Of a DNA stretch of 60,000 nt, positions 1 to 11,700 are shown piece after piece (position 1 is the first letter of the stretch; each line of letters begins with the position of its first letter). The notes below the pieces were generated by a model that was not told the origin of the DNA, did not search any database, and was given only the letters and a program-made list of their open reading frames with translations. The stretch is taken from positions 8,453,525 to 8,513,524 of the forward strand of contig CAIIXF020000004.1 in the NCBI GenBank assembly GCA_903813345.2, in the 5' to 3' direction. This stretch comes from Owenia fusiformis (taxonomy: Eukaryota > Annelida > Polychaeta > Sabellida > Oweniidae). Position numbers and translations under genes: made by a program.

Positions 1-54
1 CGAAATGTATGCTAAATTGGCCTTGATCTGAGTATATAACGGAATTAAAGCTCT

Positions 55-528
55 TTAAAGCTGAGACTTGTCCTTGGGGTGAACTTTATCATTTTGAGCT
101 TAATGAAAGATTATAGAATGATGAACAAATGGGGCAAATCTTGTGTAGAAATACTTAGGATAAATGTGTCATTTCAAAGATTTTTCATTGAATTGCTTCG
201 ATCGGAGCCGGTGATATGATTTTGGAAAGATTTCTAAATGAAGAGCGTGACGTCACTTCCGAATCATAGCATTCAAAATAAGTAGAGTTTAATTACTTCC
301 ACCATTCATAATAACACGCTGATCTAGTGGTAGAATCCTCGTTCAGCACGCGGGAGGCCAGGGTTCGAATCCCGCAATCGCCTTTTTATTTTTTTAAACT
401 TAATGATTGTTCTTTGATATTATGTAGAAAAAAACAATTTTTATTTACATAAACTTTATATTAGAGCTTGAAAATGTAAAAACAATATATGTCAACATAT
501 TGCGTTTTGGAGCGATGTGCAGGTTTAA
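55..528 (+). mobile_element. TTAA-flanked MITE carrying a tRNA-like module, copy 1
   Basis: Non-autonomous element of about 470 bp sharing its whole body with the copy at 51936-52425 (opposite orientation) and both ends with the copy at 15401-17021. The right end reads GGAGCGATGTGCAGGT followed by TTAA. The left end is shortened but also abuts TTAA. It contains a tRNA-like segment at about 312-383. No transposase is present. TTAA target sites suggest a piggyBac- or Kolobok-type transposase acting in trans; that assignment is inference. Confidence 0.7.
312..383 (+). pseudogene. tRNA-Gly-like sequence inside MITE copy 1
   Basis: Shows an A-box-like segment (TCTAGTGGTAG, near 323-333), a matching anticodon stem (CTCG/GGAG region near 338-355) and a perfect B box GGTTCGAATCC at 362-372, followed by a T-run that could end Pol III transcription. 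Overall it resembles metazoan tRNA-Gly, but the anticodon loop reads as AGC and the acceptor stem does not pair, so it is tRNA-derived rather than a working tRNA. Confidence 0.6.
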
Positions 529-2607
529 ACATATCCAGCAATCGTAATGTTAAATCGGACATCACCTTATCTCCTAACTGGTACTATTACTGAGATTTCG
601 TATCAACACTTTAGTCTACTAAATTATTGTTTAAAACTCATATATGTGAGCGTTAATGCAGGGGCATTTCATACAGCCTATAAACACCGCCCTTTCATTA
701 AATGTGTTTTCTGGTTTCCTTAATTTCGCCAATTTCTTAAGAAATTGATGGATAATTTGAAGATTATATGATCAGACACATAAATATGGCATATACCACA
801 TAAGTTTCTCATATTTAGTTGTTGTTTTTTAGTTGCTGTTTTTTGTTGAACCATATATTACGTACATGGATAACGTATTTTATTTACAAGTAGGCTGCAT
901 CTTGTATTAGACCAACATAGCATCAAGTTTCACTAGAACTGCTAAGAACACTTCTTATCAGATGTGTTGACAGCTCTCCTGATAAAGAAAGTGACCGGAG
1001 ATTTCTGGATTTGACGAAAATGTAAATGTGTGGAAAACCTTTCACTGTGCATCATGTCAACGAAATGTTCTTCATGCAGTTGATTTATCTTCTGGACAGG
1101 TGATCACACAGAAGGAGAGACCTGCGTATCATATCCTTACTAAATATAAACAAAAATGACGAATGAGAAAGGAAAAAAGTGTAAAGCAACCTAGTGGGAA
1201 AAGCAAACTGTAAAGTGTAAAACTGGCAACAAAAACAAAAATCAAACCTGAATATCCCAAGACAATAATCTAATATGGGAATAAACAGCATCCACACCGT
1301 TCAATGACCAATTCCTCATCAACGACCACAACTCCGAGGGACATTCCATTCATACTGAAGTCATTAAAATACATGTTGAAGAAAAATTGAAAATAATGAT
1401 ATCCAACTCATAAGATCAAAAATAGTTGTAGATACTATAGTACTCATAAAAGCTGCAGATAACGTTTCTTCATCGGGAAAGCAAGCTGTCTCTTAGTCAG
1501 ATATTAACTAACGAGCTGGTTCAGAGCACCAGCATGTCAATCTATGTGAATGGTCTCTGTATCCACAATGTTGCGAGTTCGAGACACATGTGCTCTTTGC
1601 GTTTAATAATCAACAAAAATCACTTAAACCTGCACTAAAACTGTGTGTCAGATCAATATAAGTATAGGGTTTAGAAACTAATTGTACCAACAAAAAGAAC
1701 TTAAAAAACACTGCTACAATATCAACATAAGCTTTCAATAGTAGTGACGATCCAGAAACATGCAAAATGTCACCACACCTTTAAATTCAGGAAATGTAGG
1801 CATGCAACAGGGTACTCTCCTGACTCCTTATAATTTTCTAATTTACTCACTCTATGGTGTCGGTGTTTATTGTTTAAATGAAATGATATACTTGAAGATA
1901 CATTTCTTTTCAAAAAGATATGAATCTTTAATAACAGTATTGAATTTTGATTATTATTATCAGACAGACGAATAGACAAAACCCACATACAGAGCTCATA
2001 TTTCAAAGGAACCATAATCAGTTTTTGACCCGAAAAAACACATTCTCACTACCCTCGATTTCAACATGTTATGGCCACTTATTATTAAGTTTTCATGACT
2101 AATTTACGCACCTAAATATAATATGCCACAATTATAAGCCCAGCAGACTCTTCTACAAACCGAGACTTGTCCTTGGAAATGAAAATGGATTATCAGACAT
2201 GATTATGCAATTTCTTTCATTTTTTTAGTCATTTTCTCATACCTGTATTTATTTAAGGAATTCGAATTGAAATCAAAACATATCAGCCACTTTTTATGAT
2301 TTTGTATGTTAGATTTGAAAAATGATATTATCGTTTGCGATTTCGTATATTTGGATATGAAAACCAAGATTATTTGTTTTTGCATAATGGTCTAAGGTCT
2401 ATTTAACTTTGTGTCATTCTGATTTTCAGTCTTCTTTATCTATAACGCCTGTCTACTCCAGGATATTACATCTGGGATATTACGCAGTCTGTGAATCTCA
2501 CAATGACTTTGTGTATTTTATGAAGATTTTATTCATTTATAATGACACCATTCATCTCATGCAACAACTATAATGACAATACTAGGCTTTTAATTACATA
2601 TTTCCAG
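529..2607. other. Upstream non-coding DNA
   Basis: No exon is supported here. ORFs are short and have no recognisable domain. A weak tRNA-like A box/B box pair lies at 1513-1585. The promoter and any first untranslated exon of CAB39 must lie here or before the window, because the ATG-containing exon is preceded by a splice acceptor. Confidence 0.5.
1513..1590 (+). repeat. Possible tRNA-derived SINE head
   Basis: AGCTGGTTCAGAGCACC at about 1514 resembles an A box and GCGAGTTCGAGAC at 1573-1585 resembles a B box at suitable spacing. There is no second copy in the window and no clear poly-A tail, so this is tentative. Confidence 0.25.
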
Positions 2608-2759
2608 GTGAACTGAAGATTGCATTAAAACCAAAGAGAGACTGAACAAACAAGACGACCATGCCCTTATTTGGCAAGTCTCAAAAATCTCCGCAAGACC
2701 TTGCTAAGTCGTTGAACGATAACCTCCACATCTTGAGTGAGGGTGAGAAAAAAGCTAAG
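2608..2759 (+). CDS. CAB39: CAB39 exon with start codon
   Basis: The acceptor TTTCCAG ends at 2607. ATG at 2661 begins [20 protein letters not shown] and the exon ends in AAG before GTAAGA at 2760. It contributes 33 codons and ends in phase 0. The 53 bases before the ATG are 5' UTR. Confidence 0.93.
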
Positions 2760-5700
2760 GTAAGAAACCTGGTACATGTAGTTATGCATCACTCAAAGTT
2801 TGAGTGAGACCCTCCAAACAGGAAGGGGAAGGGATTTTACCAAAATCAAAATGTCCATAGCTGGTAAAATTCAGTTTTCAGCCTATCCTAATTTTACCTC
2901 ATTATTATACTCGATTTCCATTATTAGACAGCATCCCCATTATTAAGTCTTATCTTCATTTCTAGATAATTTTAGTAGACCCCATCTTCATGACTTAACA
3001 CAATCCCCTTTTCGAGATATCATCCACATTATTAAACTTCATACCTTTTAGTAGACCCCATCTCCATTATTAAACTCACGAGATACCATCCAAATTACTA
3101 AAAGCAATCCTTTTTATTAGACTACCCCATCTCCATTACTTAACTCAATCCCTTTTACAAGATACCATGCACATTACTAAACTCAATCTCTTTTCCACAT
3201 AACTAAACTCAATCACTTTTAAAATTCCCCATCTCCATTATTAAACTCACGAGATACCATCCATATTACTAGTGTACAACTAAAAACATGTTGGGCTCTG
3301 GGAGATGACACTTTAATCTTGTGGGGACATGATAATTACGCAAAGTTTGACAAATATGACAAGTTGTTTTTAAAGAAAATACATGTACAGTGCACACAAT
3401 AGTCGTATGCATGTTTTTAGTGACCTTTTACACGATATGTTTTATCCCATTTGTATTTTATATATGATGTATTGGATGCACCGATTGAGTGCCGCTGCTC
3501 TAAAAGCGTTTTCCAAAAAAAAAAATTAAAAAATAAACGCAATCCTTTTTTGAGATATCATCCACATTACTAAACCCAATCCCTTTTATAATACCCCATC
3601 TCCATTACTAAACTCACAAGATACCATCCACATTACTAAACGCAATCCCTTTTTTGAGATATCATCCACATTACTAAACGCAATCCTTTTTTGAGATATC
3701 ATCCACATTTACTAAACTCAATCCCTTTTATTATACCCCATATCTCCATTATATCTCCATTACTAAACTCACGGTCGAGATACCATACACATTACCAGTG
3801 ATTGGGCTAGGCCTTAGTAATTTTGAGTACTTCATGCCCAGGTCACTTTAAAAAATGGGGTACAAATAATTATTTTGGGGTACTTTTTGAAAATCGCTGC
3901 AGTGGGCTTTTGTGGTAAAAACATTTATTTATGTCCCTGCATGTACTCATGCATTGCAAATCATTCCTGTTAACCTTCTTCTGAGGCCTCAACAAAGTCC
4001 CTGTAACTTACCTTCCAAGGCTAAGGTACCATCCATGGAATCTCCCTCTCCCAAACACCCCAATATTAGTTCAGTCTTTCAACTTTAGATTACCTCTCGA
4101 GACTGAACTGTAGCTCAAATTCAAATATCATGAAAAAAACATAGAAATCATGAATCATGAACATCAAATCTGTAGCCTTCTCGTTGTGCCATGCCCACCC
4201 TGAAGTGTGGTGATGTGGAACGGCACTTATTATTATCAATTTTTGACGCAAGTTTTACACAAATTACCTGCAGACTTGCCAACCTAAAATGAAAAATTTT
4301 CGGGAGATTTAAATAAATTGCGATACTTTTACGGGAGTTTTTTTCAAAATCCTGTAGTTTTTGCAGGAGTTTTTTGAAAAAAAGCAAGAGTTTTTACGGG
4401 AGATTTTGGAAAAAGGTAGTTTTTACGGAAGATTTAAAAAAACGGGAGTTTTTGCGGTATATTTTGAAAAAAACTGGAGTTTTTACTGGAGATTTTGAAA
4501 AAATGGGAGTTTTTACGGGAGATTTTTTAAAAAAGGTATTTTTTTTGGAAACGAATTGATCAAAGCTAAGTAAAATGTTATGTGGCGTTCACTATATGCT
4601 AAGGGCAATCTGCGTGAGGTTCCATTTTTAGGTTCGGTTTTTCGCGCATGAGCATTAAATCCAGCGATTTAATTGGTTGAAATTATTCTGACGCAAGCGC
4701 AGTTAGTAAATTAATTAGAACTTATGATCTAAGATAGATGTCACTTACGTTCATTATTTCACAACAGTCCCTACCCATAATTCGCCTCATATTGCGGGAA
4801 TATTTTGTTTAGCGCCATATAAAAACAAAATGTAATCTCCCGACAGAAGTATGACAAAATATGAACTGGCCCCAGTTTGTGGACATTTGGTGTGCAAACT
4901 TACACCGAACTGATCGCAGAAAAGCAATTTGAATCATGGGAATGAAGTACTTTTAAGTTATTTATGATCGATAGTGAACCATGGGAGCCAATCCTTCTTG
5001 GAGTAAAAGAAAGAAGCATGCCTGCAATAAGAAGAGAGTTATACCAAGAATACTGGAGATTTTACGGGAGTTATACCAGAAAACGGGAGATTTTACGGGA
5101 GTTATACCAAGAATACGGGAGATTTTACGGGAGTTATACCAGAATACGGGAGATTTTACGGGAGATTTCAGCAAAAATACGGGAGATTTTACGGCCATAT
5201 TTTAAAAAAAATTACGGGAGATTTTAGTAGAAATACGGTACGGGAGTTTACGGGAATTTTTACCGGAGAAAACGGTACGGGAGTTTGGTATTTTTTACGG
5301 AAAAACAAAAAAATTACGGGAGATTCCCGTAAAAAAACGGGAGGTTGGCAAGTCTGACCTGCCTCAATAAATGCCTGAGTATTTAAGGATTGTTTTTATA
5401 TTATTGAATCTCCAATCATATAAGTTTATCGGCACAGAACGAAGAAATTATCGTTTTTTCATTGAAAATTTTTCAAACTGGCGGTTTGGCTTTTGACGGG
5501 GAATCCCCTTATGACATCTGGGTATGGTGCCTGCACCAGATTGCTGCAGTCGGTAGGAATCAAATAGCCGTGGTTATTTGAATCTGAGACTAACATGCAG
5601 TCCCGCCGATTCAAGTGGCCATTCAAAGTATTTAAGAAGAATCTAACATGGTGATCATCTATATTAGAGTTAATTATCTCCATTTCTATTCTAACTGACA

Positions 5701-8700
5701 CTTATTAAACATAACATCTAACTAGCATGTGGCTCTGCGGCTGCGTGCTGCAGAAAAACCGAGTGTATTATTTGTACATTAATGTCATCCTTATATACAA
5801 GCTGGTTGCCAAAATGTGGCTCTGCGGCTGCGTCGCCGCTGACAAAAATACAATGTTTATAATGAACAAGTGGTTACTTACTCGATAGTGTAGAAATAAA
5901 ATATATCTTCTCCAAATTGAAAAACTTTCCGACCACCCGTAAAACCTTTTATATCTTTAACATCACAAACCTGTTAATTCCCATTGTTATTTGTTGAGAA
6001 AATGATGTTAAAATTTTTTTAAATCCTCAACAATTGAGGTTAAAGGAAAAAGGTTTGTCCGACATTTTTTCTTAAAAAATTAATTATAAAGACATATACT
6101 TAGTTTATCTTGCCGCTTAGAGCCGAAGTGATCTTATTCATTAATGCCTACACTATTCACTCAGTAATACTCTATTTACGTTCTATTTTCATAACGTTAA
6201 ACGACCAAATAGAAATCATTTTCTTGCAATTCGTACTACGTGACTCAAACGCAATAAAATACATTTTCCGTGAACAAGTTGATTCCTCATGGCTGTACAG
6301 TGCAGATTATAAAATAATAATGATCATTTCACACGAACGGTCCTGCGGAAAACATTCTGCAGCTATACCCTGTTTAGCCGCATACTTTTGCTACAAGAAT
6401 TTTGATTGGCTTAATAACCAGAAGACAAATATTATGCACGAATCAGATTGATCGTTATGTTACGCTGTTAGAGAGCGAAGTTTTTAATTTTTGTTTTTTG
6501 GTTGCTTTTTGTATTATTTCATAGGTACATTTGGGGGATATGATATTTGCGTACACTATACATAAGATGTGTTGCAGTTTTGCGTGAAGATGAAATTAAC
6601 TGCGTAAAAATCGCGAAAAACAGCGTTAACGCTAGCATTACTAAACGCAATCCCTCTTTCGAGATATCATCCATATTACTGAACTCAATCCCTTTTATCA
6701 GACCCCATCTCCATTACCAAACTCCCGAGATACATGTACCATCCACATTACTAAACGCAATCCTTTTTATTAGACCCCATCTCCATAACTTAAATCAATC
6801 CCTTTTACAAGATACCATGCACATTACTAAACTCAATCCCTTTTCCACATAACTAAATTCAATCACTTTTATTAAACCCAATCCCCATTACTAAACTCAA
6901 TCCCTTTAAGAGATACCATCAACATTTCTATAAACTCGATCCCTTTAATTAGACCCCTTCCACACAGCTAAACTCAATCCCTTTTACAATATATCATCCC
7001 CATTCCCATTTCTAAAGCCTAAGCCTGTTACTAAACCCCATGAGCCATCACCCCCTAGACCTAATCCCTATTTCCCTCATTATTTTTGCTTGTAGAAACA
7101 ACATTTTACCCCCATTATAATTAAAAGTGTATTATGAACTTTTTTTTACTATAAATAAGCAGCATTGATTTATGAACCTGGTCATATAATATGACAAAAA
7201 TAGCTATACTTGTACTTGTTAAGCAGTCACTTGAGGATAGAACAAAAATAGATTGATTTACAAATGACCAAGTTCAAGAAGAACAACTGTTGAATACAAA
7301 TGTTTTAAGTAGGTAGAGAGCATTTAAATATTCGTAATGAGTTCATCATTGTTACCATGGATGCTATGATGTCATGATAACATTTCTTTGTTAATGTACA
7401 CATAAAAAAAAACTTATGAAACTTTATATTTGCATATTAGTGTCAGTCAAAAAAATGAAAATTGAAGAATCTCGCAAAATTTTTGTCTATGTAATCGGTA
7501 AACCTCGCCTTTTACGTCATTTAAGGAGATTTTCTGGTTTGTGCAGTATAAACCCCGCCTTTTTAAATACATATTTATTCTGAACCTGATGGCTAGTAAC
7601 TTTTTTTTGTTGTTTTTATCTTCAGGTGTCCGAGGAAGTGTCAAAAACATTGGTTGCCATGAAAATAATGTTATATGGGACTGACCAGCAGGAACCACAG
7701 ACAGAACTTGTAGCCCAGTTGGCTGAGGAGTTTTATAGTGGGAACCTCTTCCTACTCATTGTACAGAATCTACAAAAAATTGACTTTGAGGTGCATTTAA
7801 TATGTGAACAATATGGATGCTTTAGAGGGTTCTCACTAGGCTTTTAGAACCTCGTACAGCACCATTCTCTCTCCTCCCATATCTAGATTTACAAAGGCTT
7901 TACACCTACAATTTACACCCAGTTTATACTTACTTTACACCCAGTAAATAGGTGACCAATTTCATATGCAAATGAGCTAATTTACACCTAAGTTTACACT
8001 CAGTTTACACCTTAGTATACACGCCAATTTACACTTAAGTTTACATCTAGTTTACATCCAGTTCGCACTTAGTTTTCACTTAATTTACATCCAGTAAATA
8101 GGTGACCAATTTTACTTGAAAATGAGCTAATTTACACATAAGTTTACACTTAGTTTACACTTTAGTATACATCCAATTTACACAAAGAGCACATTCTGAT
8201 TGGTCAGATTTTAAACTTAGTTTTCACTTGTAGTTAACATCTTAGTTCACCTTATGCTAACTGCTTATTGCAGGGGGAGCAGGCCCGTAGCCATGGGGGG
8301 GGTCGGGGGGGGGGGGGGGGGGGTCGGGGGGGGGGGGGTCGGGGGGGGGGGGGGGTCGGGGGGGGGGTTCGGGGGGGGGGGGGGGTCGGGGGGGGGGGGT
8401 TCGGGGGGGAGGTGTTCGGGCCAAAATTTCTTTCAAAATCATGCAGTTTTTCACAATTCTGACTATGTTTTGAGTGATTTTTGGCCAAATTTGCCAATAG
8501 AGTGAACCCCACTAGAATTTTTTGGAAAAGTGAACCCCCCTTGGAAAATTCTGGCTACGGCCCTGGGGAGAGATAAGATATTCTGGATTTTGAAGCACTG
8601 TGATCAGAGGATATCCCTCAAGTGGTATTTGATTTATCAATTTCTGTAATCTTGAAGTCCATACAAACATTCTAAAAAAAGTAACTTTTCGTTAAGTATT

Positions 8701-11700
8701 TATGAAGTTACAGGGGGTCCAAAGTGTAACGCATTGCAAAAAATTGTGAAAACAAAAAATCCCATGTTAAATGGCCATAGGGATTTTCCTTGAATTATCT
8801 CTCTTAGCGCTCTAAAAATTCTAGTGGGGTTCACTTGGGCAAATTTGGCCAAAAATCACTCAAAAATAGTCAGAACTGTGAAAAACTGCATGATTTTGAA
8901 AGAAATTTTGGCCAGGGGGGGGGGACAGGTTCGCCCGAACCCCCCGAATTAGACTTTTTCTGAGACTAATTTACACCCAGTTTTCACTTTTAACAAATTC
9001 TAAGTCAAGTATACACCTAGTAAATCAGTGTTTACTTTCTGCTAGTACCCACTGGCGGATTAGGGGGGGGGGCCCAAAATTTGGGCCCAAAAAGGCCTTA
9101 AGGCCCCAAAAATGCGGCCTTTTTGGTCATTACTGGGCCTTTTAAGGCCTTATTTTTTAAATTCAGGCCAAATTTTGAAGAAAATGGGCCTCAAAATTTC
9201 AAAATTTGGGCCCACTTTTGCCTTTTAGGGGCCCAAAATTTTTTTCCGCGCAAGCGCGGCCGTTTTTTTCTCTGACCTGAAATTTGGGCCCCCCCCCTTG
9301 TTGGTTCCCAGATCCGCACCTGGTACCTAATACCTATTTACTTGAGGTAAATTTAACATCGAAGTATACACCAAGTCTGATGAAAACTAAGTGTAAACTG
9401 AGTGTAAACTGGATGTAAACTTGAATTCATTTTTGTTTGGGCTGTTCAAATCTGACTGCAAATCTATTCTTCTCTAGTGTTCCCCAGGAATACTCCAATA
9501 TGCAATAAAGTTTTGTCTAGTTCAGTTTAGTTAATTCTCGTTTGAAGAGCTCTCATGTACGGTACAACTCGGTCTACATCCGGGTTCTTTCCCATTGGAT
9601 TACACAGGGATGCGATTTTCAATGCCGTTCTGTGACCTTATTTAAGTCTTTTGATCTATAATCCCCAAATCCGAAGAAATCTGTATCTGTAAATGCTGTC
9701 CAATTCCAGTGACGCCACTGCCGGATTTCCCAGAAATTGCTCGGACGCCATTGAAGAGCGAAAAGAATTTAAATAATGTTACTTTGAAAATCCGATTATC
9801 TTTCTGATTATTGAACAGATTGGATCATATAACTATGCTCGAGGACTGATAGAAGATTGGAAGCTGTCATTTTGTCAAGATTCACGCTATAGTTTTATCA
9901 GAATTTGTTGAAGTTTTGTTTGAGTAATCGACAATCGTCCGCAATTTTGATGCTATACATACGCTATGATCACAGTCAGAGAGAATGTTTCTTGCGAAAG
10001 GAGATTCCCGAATCTCTCCGAAATTAGGTCATCTTGGTGACTGTAAATTGCACAGCTGTATTCAATGGAGTCTTGTCATATTCAATCAGCCTCAATTTTA
10101 AAGTGTATATTTTATTTCTAACGTGATTTCATCGTTTTTGTCGACTGGTAATCATCCGCGGGGCAAATGGCAAGATGGATTACTTTTGACCTAAACTTGA
10201 CCGATGGCGGTGACGTCATCAATTTTATCTCGACGTTGATTGGTTAAATGATGATTGTTTGGGAAATTTAAATTTAGTTCTCGTAACCTCCCGTGACCTC
10301 CCGAATAGGTCACGTGACATTGTGCCAGAAGTCCGACTTTTTGGTCAGTCGACCTGTTCAAAGTACATTTAGTAATAATTATCGCTTTTCAGAGCAATTT
10401 AGGAAACAATATTTGCTATCTACGTCGATTACAAAGCATGTAAGGTACGTAAATTTATGTGAACAACTGAGTCAATAAGGATAAATAGCCCAACGAGAGT
10501 CGGCGGTCTTGAAAAATACTTGGATCTGGATGCCAGTCCTGTTATTGATATAATTCCAGGGCAGTTCGAAGAACGTATTAGATGTCCGTGGCTATGATGT
10601 ACGTTGTACTCATCCACTAATGAAATTAGCGGATTGTGACCTTTGCCTTTGCAATTTCCGGACATATCGTTCAGAGAAATCGACTCGTTCAGCGGGCCAA
10701 TGAAAATTTGTCCCTTCCAAAGCGATGCATCATGGAAAATGTTTATGTAAATTACCACCTGAACCCTTATTGCGAATTCGACCATTGCAGCAGCAGGGAC
10801 TTCATTAGCAGCAGGCAATAGGCGATTTTCACCAGTTGTTTTCACAAAATCGCCTGTTGTTTTTAGGGACTTTTCAACTTTTCCATGTTAAATTTATGAT
10901 TTCCATTAATTTTGCCTGTTATTTTCGTTTATTTAGCCTGTTGTGAGAAATTCTACTGAAACTCCTAATCAGGTTTTGTATTTGGAATTTTGCATCTTTC
11001 CTCCTCTTTCATTTAATTAGTTATTAAAGCGAGAATCAGATATAGCGAGACGGCTAAACAAAAAATTGTTTCAATTTTAGAATATTTTTGGCTCATGTCA
11101 TTCAATGTCATGTCTACATTCTAAAAATCACAAAAGTGCATACTTTATTCCAGGGAAACTAACGATTTTTACAATAATGTATTATTGTTCTATAAGAATG
11201 GTTACCATTCTTATGATTTGGGAGAATTCAAACATTTTCACTCATTTTTTGCACTTTGAATCATTTATAACTTCACCAATTTATAACATATTGTGAATCT
11301 TTTGGGAGATTTGTCACCCCCTATAGATCAGGTTCTGCCTTAAAGCTACAACCCCTCAAATTCTTATTTTTCCAACATAATCTCTGAAAAATCGGCAATT
11401 TTTAGATAATTACAGGATATTTGAAAAATATTGTGCAAATTGTGATTTACTTCCTCCTGGTTCTATATATTTTCTAGTGAGAACCCTGTTTTATTTTATT
11501 ACGATTGTTCAAATGAAAAAATGCTGAAACAAGTGTTGAGTCCAACTAATAGATTCATGTACACAGAATATGTCAGAAAATAGACAAACTCCTGCCAAAA
11601 ATATGGATTGTGTCCATGACATGACAAATTAAGTTTGAAATGTACAAATTATTTAACCTCTCTGGATACTAGAGCATTTTTATGTCACCACCAGAGAGTT

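Larger units (their letters stand above)
2760..7625 (+). other. CAB39: CAB39 intron 1 (repeat-rich)
   Basis: A 4.9-kb intron with no coding signal. It holds two blocks of a degenerate minisatellite (about 2890-3800 and 6640-7060), a 1.1-kb inverted-repeat-bounded element (4271-5356), and a short pair of TGTGGCTCTGCGGCTGCG repeats near 5729 and 5814. Confidence 0.8.
7895..9420. repeat. TTTACAC repeat arms in inverted orientation
   Basis: Forward arrays of AGTTTACACTTAG-like units at 7895-8250 include a tandem duplication of about 150 bp (near 7945 and 8095, both with AAATAGGTGACCAATTT). Related units at about 9375-9420 run in the opposite sense (AAGTGTAAACTGAGTG). The elements at 8280-8565, 8810-8940 and 9050-9322 lie between them. 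Confidence 0.55.

Noticed and set aside
312-383. Functional tRNA gene
   Set aside because: Lies within a transposon copy, the acceptor stem does not pair, and related copies have decayed; tRNA-derived only.
8252-8512. Glycine- or proline-rich ORFs on both strands
   Set aside because: Translations of the G-tract in a MITE; no gene context.
10429-10845. 138-codon antisense ORF in CAB39 intron 2
   Set aside because: Length within chance expectation for 60 kb in six frames; no domain, start context or splice signals.
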